NCBI RefSeq assembly: GCF_040782645.1
Contig: NZ_CP160403.1
Location: forward strand, 4,437,001-4,501,000
Length of the DNA stretch: 64,000 nt
Origin: Streptomyces sp. HUAS ZL42
GTDB lineage: Bacteria > Actinomycetota > Actinomycetes > Streptomycetales > Streptomycetaceae
Direction: 5' to 3'
A model generated the notes under the pieces. The model had not been told where the DNA came from and ran no database searches. It worked only from the letters and a program-made list of their open reading frames with translations. Each line of letters opens with the position of its first letter. The stretch's first letter is position 1. The translations under genes and the position numbers were made by a program. Shown piece by piece: positions 26,780 through 34,879 of this stretch.

Positions 26780-29700
26780 TCAGCGTCCGGCCAGCAGCTC
26801 CCGTAGCTCTCCCACAACCATCTTCTCGTCCGTCCCGTCCAGCGCATCCAGCGCCGCACGCCACTCCTCGTACGCCTCCCGCACCTGCCCCTTCTCCCGC
26901 AGCACAAGCCCGAGTTGGTGGCGGGCGAGACCACCCGTATAGCGATCCGCACGGGCATCCGCCCGCCCCAGCAGCTCGTCGCACTCCCGACCCGCCCGCT
27001 CCACGCGGCCGAGCAGCCGCAGCGCCCGCACCAGACCGAGCCGTGTCTGCGACTCGCCGTGCCAGTCGCCGTGACTGCCCAGGATGCGCAGGCTCTCCTC
27101 GAAGTGGGGCACGGCGGCGGCCGGTTCGCCGAGGGCCAGGTGGGCGTAGCCGATGTTGCAGTGCGCGGAGTGCTGCACGATGACCGCGCCGATCTCGTCC
27201 CCGATCGCGAGTGAGCGCCGGTGCTGCTCGATGGCGGCTCGCGGGTCGGTGTGCTCGTACAGGTTCCCCAGGTGGCTGTGGGTGACGGCCTGTCCATGTG
27301 GGTCGTCGAGCTGCCGCGAGTACTCCAGGCTCTGCAGCAGTGCGTCGCGGGACTCGTCGTACCGGCCGAGCCCTTCGAGCAGCAGCCCGCGGTTGTTGAG
27401 GCAGCGCCGGATCCAGGAGAGGCGGTCGAGGCTTCGCCAGAGCGCCAGGGCCTGGTCGTTGAAGGCGAGGGCGTCGTTCTGGCGGCCGGTCAGGAAGTGC
27501 AGTCCGGCGAGGTCACCCAGCGCGTACGCCTCGGCCGCCTCGTCCCCGAGCCGCCTCGCCACACGCAGGGCGATCCGACCGAGCACCTCCATCTCGGCGA
27601 CACGGCCGCTGCGCTGGACGTAGGGGAAGATAAGCCGGACGAGGGTGGAGACGTGGGCGGCCATGCGGTCGTCGGGCGCCTCCGCGTACCGCTCGGCGAG
27701 AGCCACGATGTTCTCCAGCTCCAAGTCACCCCAGGCGAAGGCGGCTTCGGGAGCGGTGAAGGACGGCACCGTCGTCACGTGGGCTGCGTGGTCGGGCGGT
27801 TGGGCCGCGGTCGGGCGGCGCCGGTCGTCCTGGTCGAGGCCCGGCTCGACGATCGCGGTGAGGGTGCGTTCGGCGACGGCGGTGTACCAGCGGAGGGCGG
27901 CCTCGGCGGCGTCTGCGGCGCCCTCGCCGACCGCGAGCTCACGGGCGAAGTCACGGACGAGGTCGTGGGGTGCGTAGCGGCCGTACGCCGTCTCCTCCAG
28001 AAGGGCCACATCGACGAGACGGTCGAGGGCGGCCTCGGCGCGGCGCTCGCCGATGCCCGCGAGACGGGCGAGGAGGGGTGCCCCGTAGGCCGGGAGGTCG
28101 AACGCGCCGATGCGGCGCAGCACAAGGGCGGCGTCCCGGTCGGCCGCACGGTCGGACGCGGCGAGTGCGTCCTGGGCGACGGCCAGGGAGCGGCGCACGC
28201 TCAGGTCGTCGTACTCAAGGTGGTGCAACCGCCCTTCCGTGGCGGTGAGCTAGCCGGCCAGTACGTCGGGGGTGAGGGCGCTGCGGGCGGCGAGGCGGGC
28301 GGCGGCGACGCGGAGGGCGAGCGGGAGCCGGCCGGTGAGTTCGACAAGGGGGTGGGTGGCGTCGAGACCGTCCCGTCCCGACACGGCCCGCAGCAGCTGG
28401 GCGCTCTCCTCGTCCGACAGCGGCGCGAGGGGGAAACGGTGGGCGCCGTCGAGGGCGGTCAGCGGGGAGCGGCCGGTGACGATCACCGCGCAGCCTGGGC
28501 CGGCCGGCAGCAGCGGTCGTACCTGGGCGGCGTTCGCGGCATCGTCCAGGACCATGAGCGTGCGGGTCGGCGCGAGCAGGGAACGCAGCAGCGCTGCTGC
28601 CGCGTCCGGGTGTTCGGGGATGCGGCGGGGCTCGGTGCCGAGGTCGCGCAGCAGGGCGGTGAGTGCCTGGCCGGGGGTGAGGGGGGTCATGCCCGGGGTG
28701 GCGCCGTGCAGGTTGATGTACAGCTGGCCGTCGGGGAAACGTTCCCGCAGTCCGTGCGCCAGGTGCAGCGCGAGCGCGCTCTTGCCCACCCCGGCCATGC
28801 CGCTGATGACGGCGGCGGGGGCACCCGTGGCCGTGGTCAGGGCTCGGCGCAGAAGCCGGCCCACCTCGGCCCGGCCAATGAAATGGACCGGGGCCGGAGG
28901 AAGTTGGGCGGGTCGCGGTGAGGGCGGTGCGCTGTACGCGTGCGGGTGCTCGGAGAGGGCGCCGACGGAGGAGGCACGGACGTCCTGGCCGACCGTGTCC
29001 CCGGCTTCACGGGTCTCCCCCGTCTCCCCGGCTTCTCCGGCCTCTCCGGCCTCTCCGGCCTCTCCGGCCTCTCCGGCCTCTCCGGTCTCCCCCACCGAGC
29101 CCTGCAGCACCTCCACGTGCGCCTCCCGCACCGCGGGCCCCGGGTCGATGCCGAGCTCCTCCACGAGGCGGCTGCGCAGATCGCGGTGTACTGCCAGGGC
29201 CTCGGCCTGTCGGCCGGTCCGGTGCAGCGCGAGCATCAGCTGGCGGTGGTACGCCTCCCGCAGCGGATGTTCGGCGGCCAGCGCCGCCAGCTCCGGTACG
29301 ACACCGTCGAGGCGTGCGCCCCTGACGGCGAGTTCGGCGTCGTACCGCCACTCCAGCAGCAGCAGTCGCGCCTCCTGGAGGCGCTGCACGAACGCGTACC
29401 CGACCTGCTCGGCGGGCAGTCCGCTCAGCGGCACACCCCGCCACAACGCGAGCGCCGCCGCGCATTCGTCCACGACGCGCGCCCAGTTGCGGGCGGCGTA
29501 CGCGCCCCGGGCCGCGGCGACATGCCGCTCGAACACGTGGACGTCCAGCTCGCCCTGTTCGACGCGCAGCAGGTACCCGGGCGGCACCGCCCGCAGCCGC
29601 TCCGGATCGTCGAGCAGCCGGCGCAGCCGGGTCACGTGGTTGTGCAGCGAGGCCTGCGCGGACGCGGGCGGCGCGCCGCCCCACAGCGCGTCCTTGAGCG

Positions 29701-29902
29701 AGGCGACCGGAACGACGCGGCCGGCCTCCAGCAGCAGCGCGGCCAGCAGGGCGCGCACCTTGGGGCTGCCGACACTGCGGACACTGTGGACACTGCGGAG
29801 CGCGTGCGCGCCACCACTGGCGCCGCCCTCGGTGTCGTACGCGACATCGGGCTCGTACAGGACCGGCGGTCCCAGCAGTCCGAACCGCAGCGCGCTCCTC
29901 AT
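26780..29902 (-). pseudogene. SARP/AfsR-like regulator split by an in-frame TAG
   Basis: One 1041-codon frame encodes a full AfsR-type regulator: OmpR-like DNA-binding and BTAD domains (residues 1-about 270), a linker with Gly-Glu-Ala repeats, an NB-ARC ATPase (GMAGVGKSALALHL) and C-terminal TPRs. It is interrupted by a single TAG at 28252-28250, between TPDVLAG and LTATEGRLHHLEYDD, where relatives usually have a sense codon such as CAG. The reading frame is unchanged on both sides. Halves: 28250-29902 (550 residues) and 26780-28249. Re-initiation at a TTG at 28228 is possible but its ribosome site is poor. A sequencing error is not excluded. Confidence 0.85.
29022..29091 (-). repeat. 9-bp tandem repeat encoding Gly-Glu-Ala linker
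   Basis: About seven tandem copies of a 9-bp unit (plus strand GCCTCTCCG) encode a (Gly-Glu-Ala/Thr)n linker between the BTAD and NB-ARC parts of the SARP-like gene. Such a tract can change length by slippage without shifting frame. Confidence 0.85.
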
Positions 29903-30080
29903 CACGCCGCCCCACTGCCTTCCCGCGTTCCCGCGCCCGACCGCGCTCCCGGCGGCGGTTCTCCGCCACCTCGCTCTCGACGGCCCGCACCGGATTCCGC
30001 TACCGTGCCGCCCATTTCCCGCAGTCACCCGAAGTCCTCGGGTCGACCGTCCGGCTCCCGCACGGAGAACCATTGGCCAT

Positions 30081-30091
30081 ATGTTAGCGAT
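30081..30091. repeat. ATGTTAGCGAT, left copy flanking the AICE
   Basis: An A+T-rich 11-mer that recurs in the same orientation at 44809-44819. Both copies are followed by TTGGCG-like sequence and lie 75-130 bp outside the 18-bp att candidates. It may be part of the SARP promoter or a second boundary repeat. Confidence 0.4.
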
Positions 30092-30155
30092 TTGGCGTGA
30101 TCGCGACGCCGGGATGCCCCCTGACCTGCGACGGAGCCGCTGGCCAGGGGGGTCC

Positions 30156-31421
30156 TCATGCTGCCTGGGCCGTCTGTGGGCCGTGATCATGGGAAGCGGC
30201 CGCCCGGAACACGTTGTCGACCGCTCGGCGGGTGCGCCCCTCGCTGCTCGGCATGAGGTGTGTGTAGACCCGAAGCGTGAAACCGGGATCGCTGTGTCCC
30301 AGGTAGGCGCTCAGGGCCTTGATGTTCTCGCCGGCGTCCAGGAGAACGGACGCGTAGAAGTGCCTCAGGGCATGCATGCCGTGTTCACGGGCCGCCGCGT
30401 GCCGCTCGCCCTTCTCTGGCTTGGGGATGACGCCGGCGGCGGCGAGGGCGGGCTTCCAGGCATAGGTGTTGAAGACGTCGCGCCAGACCGCATTGCCCCC
30501 GGGTGCCACGAACAGCAGCTTCTTTGTGATCGGGTCGCCGTCCGGCGTCAGCCAGGGCAAGGTGACGTCGGTCGGCGGGAAGCGTCGGATGTGATCCGCC
30601 AGTTCCTTCCCCACCTCCGCCGGCAGAGGGACGTCACGCACCTTCCCGCGCTTAGGGGGCGCGAACACCAGCCTGCTGCGCACCTGCTTGACCTGGAAAC
30701 CGACGTGAACCCAGCCCTTCAGGAAGTCGATTTCGTCGAGCGGAAGCCCGAAGATCTCGCCCTGTCGCAGTCCACACCCCGCTCCGAGGTCGACCATCGC
30801 GCGATAGCGCTCGGGGAGCGCGGCGCGCACCGCGAATGTCCGCTCAGGACTCCAGGGCTTCACGCGAATCGGCACAGGCTGAGGCGCCTTGACCGATGCC
30901 GCCCGGCACGGGTTGAGGCGCAGCATGCCGTCATCACGGGCCGCGTTCATCACCGACGACACGCTTTCGAAGATGAGGCGCCGGTGAGTCAGGTTCGGTA
31001 CGGCCTGCTTCAGTTCACCCAACCAATCCCTGATGTGCTCAGGCTTGAACGAACCGAGTGGGCGCGAGCCGATGTACGGATAGGCGTACAGGCGGAGCCG
31101 AGTTTCGACGGCCGCGCCGCTGTTCTCGTCTGAGGTCAGGCTCTTGGCCCACTTCGCCGCGTACTGCTGGAACGTGGTCTTGGCCTGGCGCGGGTCGACG
31201 TAGTCACCGCTGTTCATGTCGGTCTCGGTCTTTGCCAGCCACTTCTCGGCGATGCGCTTCTGTCCGTCGGGGAAGCTCTTGGACTTCTCGGTTCCGTCGG
31301 GGCCGATGTAGCGGGCCCGGTAGCGCAGGCCGATGCCATACCGGTCAGTCTTGACGCGGATGGTCTTGCCGTTGGCGTCCTTCTCCGTCTTGAACCAGCG
31401 GTCTTGGATGTGGCCAGCCAT
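30156..31421 (-). CDS. int: Tyrosine-recombinase integrase of the AICE
   Basis: 421 residues from ATG 31421. The catalytic set is visible: Arg219 (GLRQGE), His350-x-x-Arg353 (HALRHF), His376 (GHSD) and Tyr386 (VYTHLM). An SAM-like core-binding domain precedes it (residues about 80-165). The 18-bp att core overlaps codons near the C-terminus, so in the excised circle the protein would end ARDRGVTC instead of AQAA. It follows xis by 85 bp on the same strand. Confidence 0.94.
   Translation of the reverse strand: MAGHIQDRWFKTEKDANGKTIRVKTDRYGIGLRYRARYIGPDGTEKSKSFPDGQKRIAEKWLAKTETDMNSGDYVDPRQAKTTFQQYAAKWAKSLTSDENSGAAVETRLRLYAYPYIGSRPLGSFKPEHIRDWLGELKQAVPNLTHRRLIFESVSSVMNAARDDGMLRLNPCRAASVKAPQPVPIRVKPWSPERTFAVRAALPERYRAMVDLGAGCGLRQGEIFGLPLDEIDFLKGWVHVGFQVKQVRSRLVFAPPKRGKVRDVPLPAEVGKELADHIRRFPPTDVTLPWLTPDGDPITKKLLFVAPGGNAVWRDVFNTYAWKPALAAAGVIPKPEKGERHAAAREHGMHALRHFYASVLLDAGENIKALSAYLGHSDPGFTLRVYTHLMPSSEGRTRRAVDNVFRAAASHDHGPQTAQAA
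30167..30184. repeat. Candidate attL, 18-bp direct repeat
   Basis: GGGCCGTCTGTGGGCCGT, identical to 44662-44679 and in the same orientation. It lies within the last codons of int, as expected for one end of an integrated element. No tRNA gene is involved on this side. Confidence 0.6.
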
Positions 31422-31506
31422 GTGGGGCGTAGTCCCTTCTGGGATGGGGCGGGGAGGGCACGGTGTGCCCCTCCCCGGGAGTTGTGTTGTGCGGGGTGCG
31501 GCAGGC

Positions 31507-31746
31507 TCAGGCGGTGTCTTCAAGGGCGGTGCGTTCGGCCTCCCACGCCTGTACGGCGGCGGGGTTGAAGCGGAGGTAGCGGCCGACGCGGAATCCGGCC
31601 GGGCCTATGCGCTTGCGTCGCCACTGGTAGACGGTCTCGACACTGGGGAGGCTGAACATGGTGACCAGGTCTTCCGGGGTGAGGTAGCGGTCCGGGAGGC
31701 CGCCGCGCAGGAGGGCGCGCGGGTCGTTCGGCTCTTGCGTGGCCAT
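31507..31746 (-). CDS. xis: Excisionase / AlpA-like helix-turn-helix protein
   Basis: 79 residues. The MerR-like winged helix (YLTPEDLVTMFSLPSVETVYQWRRKRIGPAGFRVGRYLRFNPAAVQAWE) is the standard AICE Xis fold, a small DNA-bending protein that directs Int to excision. Start ATG 31746 has GAGGAG upstream. An iteron-like cluster lies directly upstream and may control it. Confidence 0.9.
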   Translation of the reverse strand: MATQEPNDPRALLRGGLPDRYLTPEDLVTMFSLPSVETVYQWRRKRIGPAGFRVGRYLRFNPAAVQAWEAERTALEDTA

Positions 31747-32180
31747 AGCTGGTGACTCCTCATGTCCGTCGCGGGGTGGGGTGAGGTGTCCTGCGGTGAG
31801 TCCGTACTGCGGGCAAGAGTGTGAGCCTGCGTGTGTCCGAAGCTCGGATCTCTGCGTCATCGCGTCACGCCCGTCATTTATGCGCCTGAACTGCGGTTAT
31901 GCGGTGACGCGGACAGTCCGGGGCTTGTCACACGGCGGGACGGTGCTCTGTCACCTGTGACGCGGATGACGGGCGGTGACGCAGGTTTCGGCCGTCTGCG
32001 TCACGGTTATAACCGCTGGTCAGCGGCCGGGTTCGGGTGGCTGGTGACGTGGGTGACGCAGGATCTCTTCTCTTAGGAAAAGAGAGGGTGGTGTCGGTGG
32101 TGGTTTGGCTCGGCTCAGAACACGAATGAGGAGCCGCTTCGCGGCACGTCTTGTGCAGCGGCGGCGTGCCGCCGGAACAA
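31747..32180. other. Non-coding iteron-like region between rep and xis
   Basis: No gene. It contains seven copies of GTGACGC/GCGTCAC (one GTGACGT) between 31862 and 32059: plus orientation at 31904, 31957, 31976, 32044 and 32053, minus orientation at 31862 and 31998. GTGACGCAG (31976) and CTGCGTCAC (31996) form a 9-bp-arm palindrome. This could be an origin or a control region for xis-int. Confidence 0.65.
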
Positions 32181-32219
32181 CAAGAGGAGCACCCTGCGCC
32201 GGGCGGGGTGCTCCTCTTG
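32181..32219 (-). terminator. Terminator after the AICE replication operon
   Basis: Perfect 13-bp stem CAAGAGGAGCACC / GGTGCTCCTCTTG, 18 bases past the stop of the helicase-like gene. It separates replication genes from xis-int. Confidence 0.8.
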
Positions 32220-32237
32220 CTTGTCGCGTCGGCGCGG

Positions 32238-33719
32238 TCAGAACGCCGCTTCCTGCTCGTGCGGGGCGAGTGCGGCGGCGCGGGTCATCTCGATGTAGCG
32301 GGCGGCGCTGGTGCGTCCCCAGTCAATGAGCACGCCGCGTGCGGCAAGGGTCGGCTGTAGCCGCTTGAGACGGTCGGAGAGGACCTTGCCGGTGGTGGGC
32401 CAGCCCTTGGGCAGGGGACGGCACTCCTCACCGCTGTAGAGGGTGGTGAGGCAGTGCAGCCACTCCGAGGAGGTCATGCGGACTTCCGTTCCCGCTTCGA
32501 GCTCGGCGGCGTGCTTCAGGACCGTCTGTGCCAGCAGGTCACCTTCGATGACGTCGTCGTTGAGGTCATCGAGGCTGGCCCGGTAGGCGGCCAGCGAGCC
32601 GAAGCCGGTCGCCGCATCGAGCTGTGCGCACAGGTGGGCGAAGTCGGCCATGCGCAGGTCGGTGGGGGTGTCCGCTTGAGCGGCCCGCACCTTGACTGTG
32701 AGGTCCAGCAGGGAGCCGAGAACGACCGGCAGGATCTCCGCGTACTCCCCCCACAGCTCCGCCTCAGTGCGCCGCACCCGGGGCCGCACGAGACGCAGCG
32801 GGAGGAGGCGTTCGGCGAGGTCCGGGCGGATGACGCCGACGTCGATGCCGGTCAGCAGCATGGGGCGCCGGTAGCGGGAGCGGACGACGTCGCCGTCGGT
32901 GAACAGGGCGCGCTTGATGCTCTCCGCGCCGGTCACGATGCAGCACATCAGGTCGGACAGGTCCGGGGGCAGGTGGGAGAGGTTGTCCAGGGCGGTGACC
33001 CACCCGGCGGCAACGGCCGTAATCATGTTCTCCTCGTCCTTCGGCGGCCGGCGCAGGTCACCGCTCATCCCCTCGATGATCCGCACCAGCATCCGGCCAC
33101 CGGTGGACTTGCCCGCCCCCTGGGGGCCGGTGAGGAAGGGGGCGGGCACGGGCACGGAGGGTTCCAGGCAGCCGATCAACCAGGCCAGGGCCAGGCATTC
33201 GGTCTCGGCACCGGCGAAGTTGCACAGGCGCAGCAGGAGGTCGATGCCCTTGCCGTTGGTGTCCTTGGCAGGCAGGGGCAGTTCCCCGGTGAGCTGGGTG
33301 CGCCGCCAGCACACTTCCTGCGGGTCGGGGGTGCGGACGTCCCAGCCGGTGGGGTGTATGCGAACGGACTTTCCGTCGGCGCGGCCCAGGTCCAGCCAGG
33401 TCGCACCGTCGAACCCGGGCGCCACGCGGATGTGGGTGGGCTGTACGTCCTCGGTCAGCGCGAGTGCTTCGATCAAGTCCAACGCCTCCTTGAGTGCCGT
33501 ACCGTTGAACACGCCGACCCCGTCCTTGAACAGGCCGACCATGAGTTCCTGCCGGTGGCTGCCGGTGGTGCCCTGGGAGCGGATCGGGCGGGCGACGGGG
33601 TGGCCGTTCTTCTGCGCGTAGACGGTGCCGTCGACGGTGCGGAAGTACCGGAAGTGCGCTTGCGCGTAGTCGGTGATGATCTGGCGGGCCGGAGTCTTGT
33701 CGTCCTCGGTCACGGTCAC
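32238..33719 (-). CDS. AICE replication ATPase (helicase-like)
   Basis: 493 residues from GTG 33719, which overlaps the prim-pol stop (GTGA). A P-loop GPQGAGKST and a Walker-B-like ALDNLSHLPPDL are in the centre, as in primase-associated helicases of the D5/phage type. It should unwind DNA for the adjacent prim-pol during element replication. Some AICEs instead use RepSA-type rolling-circle initiators; none is visible here. Confidence 0.82.
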   Translation of the reverse strand: MTVTEDDKTPARQIITDYAQAHFRYFRTVDGTVYAQKNGHPVARPIRSQGTTGSHRQELMVGLFKDGVGVFNGTALKEALDLIEALALTEDVQPTHIRVAPGFDGATWLDLGRADGKSVRIHPTGWDVRTPDPQEVCWRRTQLTGELPLPAKDTNGKGIDLLLRLCNFAGAETECLALAWLIGCLEPSVPVPAPFLTGPQGAGKSTGGRMLVRIIEGMSGDLRRPPKDEENMITAVAAGWVTALDNLSHLPPDLSDLMCCIVTGAESIKRALFTDGDVVRSRYRRPMLLTGIDVGVIRPDLAERLLPLRLVRPRVRRTEAELWGEYAEILPVVLGSLLDLTVKVRAAQADTPTDLRMADFAHLCAQLDAATGFGSLAAYRASLDDLNDDVIEGDLLAQTVLKHAAELEAGTEVRMTSSEWLHCLTTLYSGEECRPLPKGWPTTGKVLSDRLKRLQPTLAARGVLIDWGRTSAARYIEMTRAAALAPHEQEAAF

Positions 33720-34555
33720 ATCCCCAGTGCGGTGCGGGCGTTGGTCCACGCGTCGGTGCAGTGCCGGACGGTTTCACCCTTGGCCTGCGCGGCGGCGAAC
33801 AGGCGGGCGACGTGGGCGTCGGTGAGGCAGCCGCACCGGCCGTGCGTCGACAGCACCGCGAGGAAGGTGCGGTAGACGGTCGCGTGGATGCTGCTGCGGG
33901 CCTCGGTGATGCGCTGTTCCGCCATGGCGATGCCACGTTCCAGGAACACGGGCGTGCGGTGTCGGCACTCGCCCCCACGGCCCCCGGGGGGCACTGAGAG
34001 CGTCTGTGGCGCCCTGCGAACGGGCGACGGGTCCTTTACTGCCAGAGCGCGGACAGCGTGCGGGAGAGCGGCAGTGGCGCCCATGCCCGGACCGAGCCAA
34101 CGGGCGTACTGCATCAGGGACTTGATGTCGACGCCGGGCCGTACCGCGTTCGCCGACGGCATGGTGCCCCGGTAGGTCCAGTGCTCTCCCCGCGTTGTCG
34201 GCACGGTGCGGGTGGCGGGCAGGGTCGCGCGGGCCCACGCGATCGCGTCCGCGTTGTCGAGGTCGACCACGGTCAGGCCGGCGCCGCCGGGGTGGTAGGC
34301 CACCGCCGCCGCCTCGCGCCACGCCCGCGCCCACTCTGGGGAGCGTACGACGGCAGGGTCGGTGGTGGCGGCGGCCCAACCGTGGCACGGCGCCGGGCAG
34401 GCGCAGGGGCCCGGGGTCTTCATGTTCGGCCGGCCCCCGCACGCATTCCGCGCGCAGGCCGGGCAGTTCCCGAACGGCAGCTTCCCCCTGCGCAGCGGCA
34501 GAGGCGGGATGCCGGACGCTGCGAGCCGCAGCGCGGTGCGCAGATGCTCGCTCAC
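33716..34555 (-). CDS. Bifunctional DNA primase/polymerase (prim-pol) of the AICE
   Basis: 279 residues from GTG 34555 (overlapping the upstream stop by 4 bases). An N-terminal Cys cluster (CPACARNAC ... CACPAPCH, residues 31-58) precedes the catalytic DLD at 98-100 and the GEHWTY histidine (125), which together match the archaeo-eukaryotic primase fold. It primes and possibly copies the element during transfer or maintenance. Confidence 0.87.
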   Translation of the reverse strand: MSEHLRTALRLAASGIPPLPLRRGKLPFGNCPACARNACGGRPNMKTPGPCACPAPCHGWAAATTDPAVVRSPEWARAWREAAAVAYHPGGAGLTVVDLDNADAIAWARATLPATRTVPTTRGEHWTYRGTMPSANAVRPGVDIKSLMQYARWLGPGMGATAALPHAVRALAVKDPSPVRRAPQTLSVPPGGRGGECRHRTPVFLERGIAMAEQRITEARSSIHATVYRTFLAVLSTHGRCGCLTDAHVARLFAAAQAKGETVRHCTDAWTNARTALGM

Positions 34556-34782
34556 GCCGCCACCTCCCATGCTGCCTGCGCGAGGAAGGCACGGCCGATG
34601 TGCTCGCTGAAGGCGGGAGGGATGGTCTCGGTCAGTTCCTCACGCACGACCGTCCAGTCGATGCCGAGAGCGGCCTGCAGCTCCGGGATGGACGGTTTGC
34701 CGCCGCCGCCGGCGCAGGAGAACACGTCCAGCAGACGCGGCCTTAAGCCGCGGGCTCGCCGGATGTCAGTGGGTTGGGTCAT
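34552..34782 (-). CDS. Miniature fusion of DNA cytosine methylase ends
   Basis: 76 residues with a good start (ATG 34782, GGAGG 9 bases upstream) and translational coupling to prim-pol. Residues 12-29 (LRPRLLDVFSCAGGGGK) resemble methylase motif I of C5-cytosine methyltransferases. Residues 30-75 (PSIPELQAALGIDWTVVREELTETIPPAFSEHIGRAFLAQ) resemble the extreme C-terminus of actinobacterial DNA methylases. The catalytic PCQ and target-recognition regions are gone. It is an in-frame internal deletion product or a small regulatory relic; it cannot methylate. Confidence 0.7.
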   Translation of the reverse strand: MTQPTDIRRARGLRPRLLDVFSCAGGGGKPSIPELQAALGIDWTVVREELTETIPPAFSEHIGRAFLAQAAWEVAA

Positions 34783-34879
34783 GCTGGGAGACCTCCACAG
34801 GTCTGCTGAGGGCAGGTGGATTGGCGGCGGCCCCGGTCATTGGCGTGAGGGGGGCCGCCGTTGTCGTTCGCGGGAGCGG

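Noticed and set aside
28228..28252. Frameshift as the cause of the SARP split
   Set aside because: Both halves are in the same frame; a single TAG explains the break.
29022..29091. Possible CRISPR-like array in the 9-bp repeats
   Set aside because: Unit is too short, no spacers, and it is in-frame Gly-Glu-Ala coding sequence; no cas genes in the window.
30156..30184. tRNA-based attachment site for the AICE
   Set aside because: No cloverleaf or tRNA 3' end is found near either 18-bp repeat; the only tRNA is Thr at 58.2 kb.
28272..31133. A 950-codon plus-strand frame across the SARP gene and the integrase
   Set aside because: Shadow of two minus-strand genes; Arg/Ser-rich with no domains.
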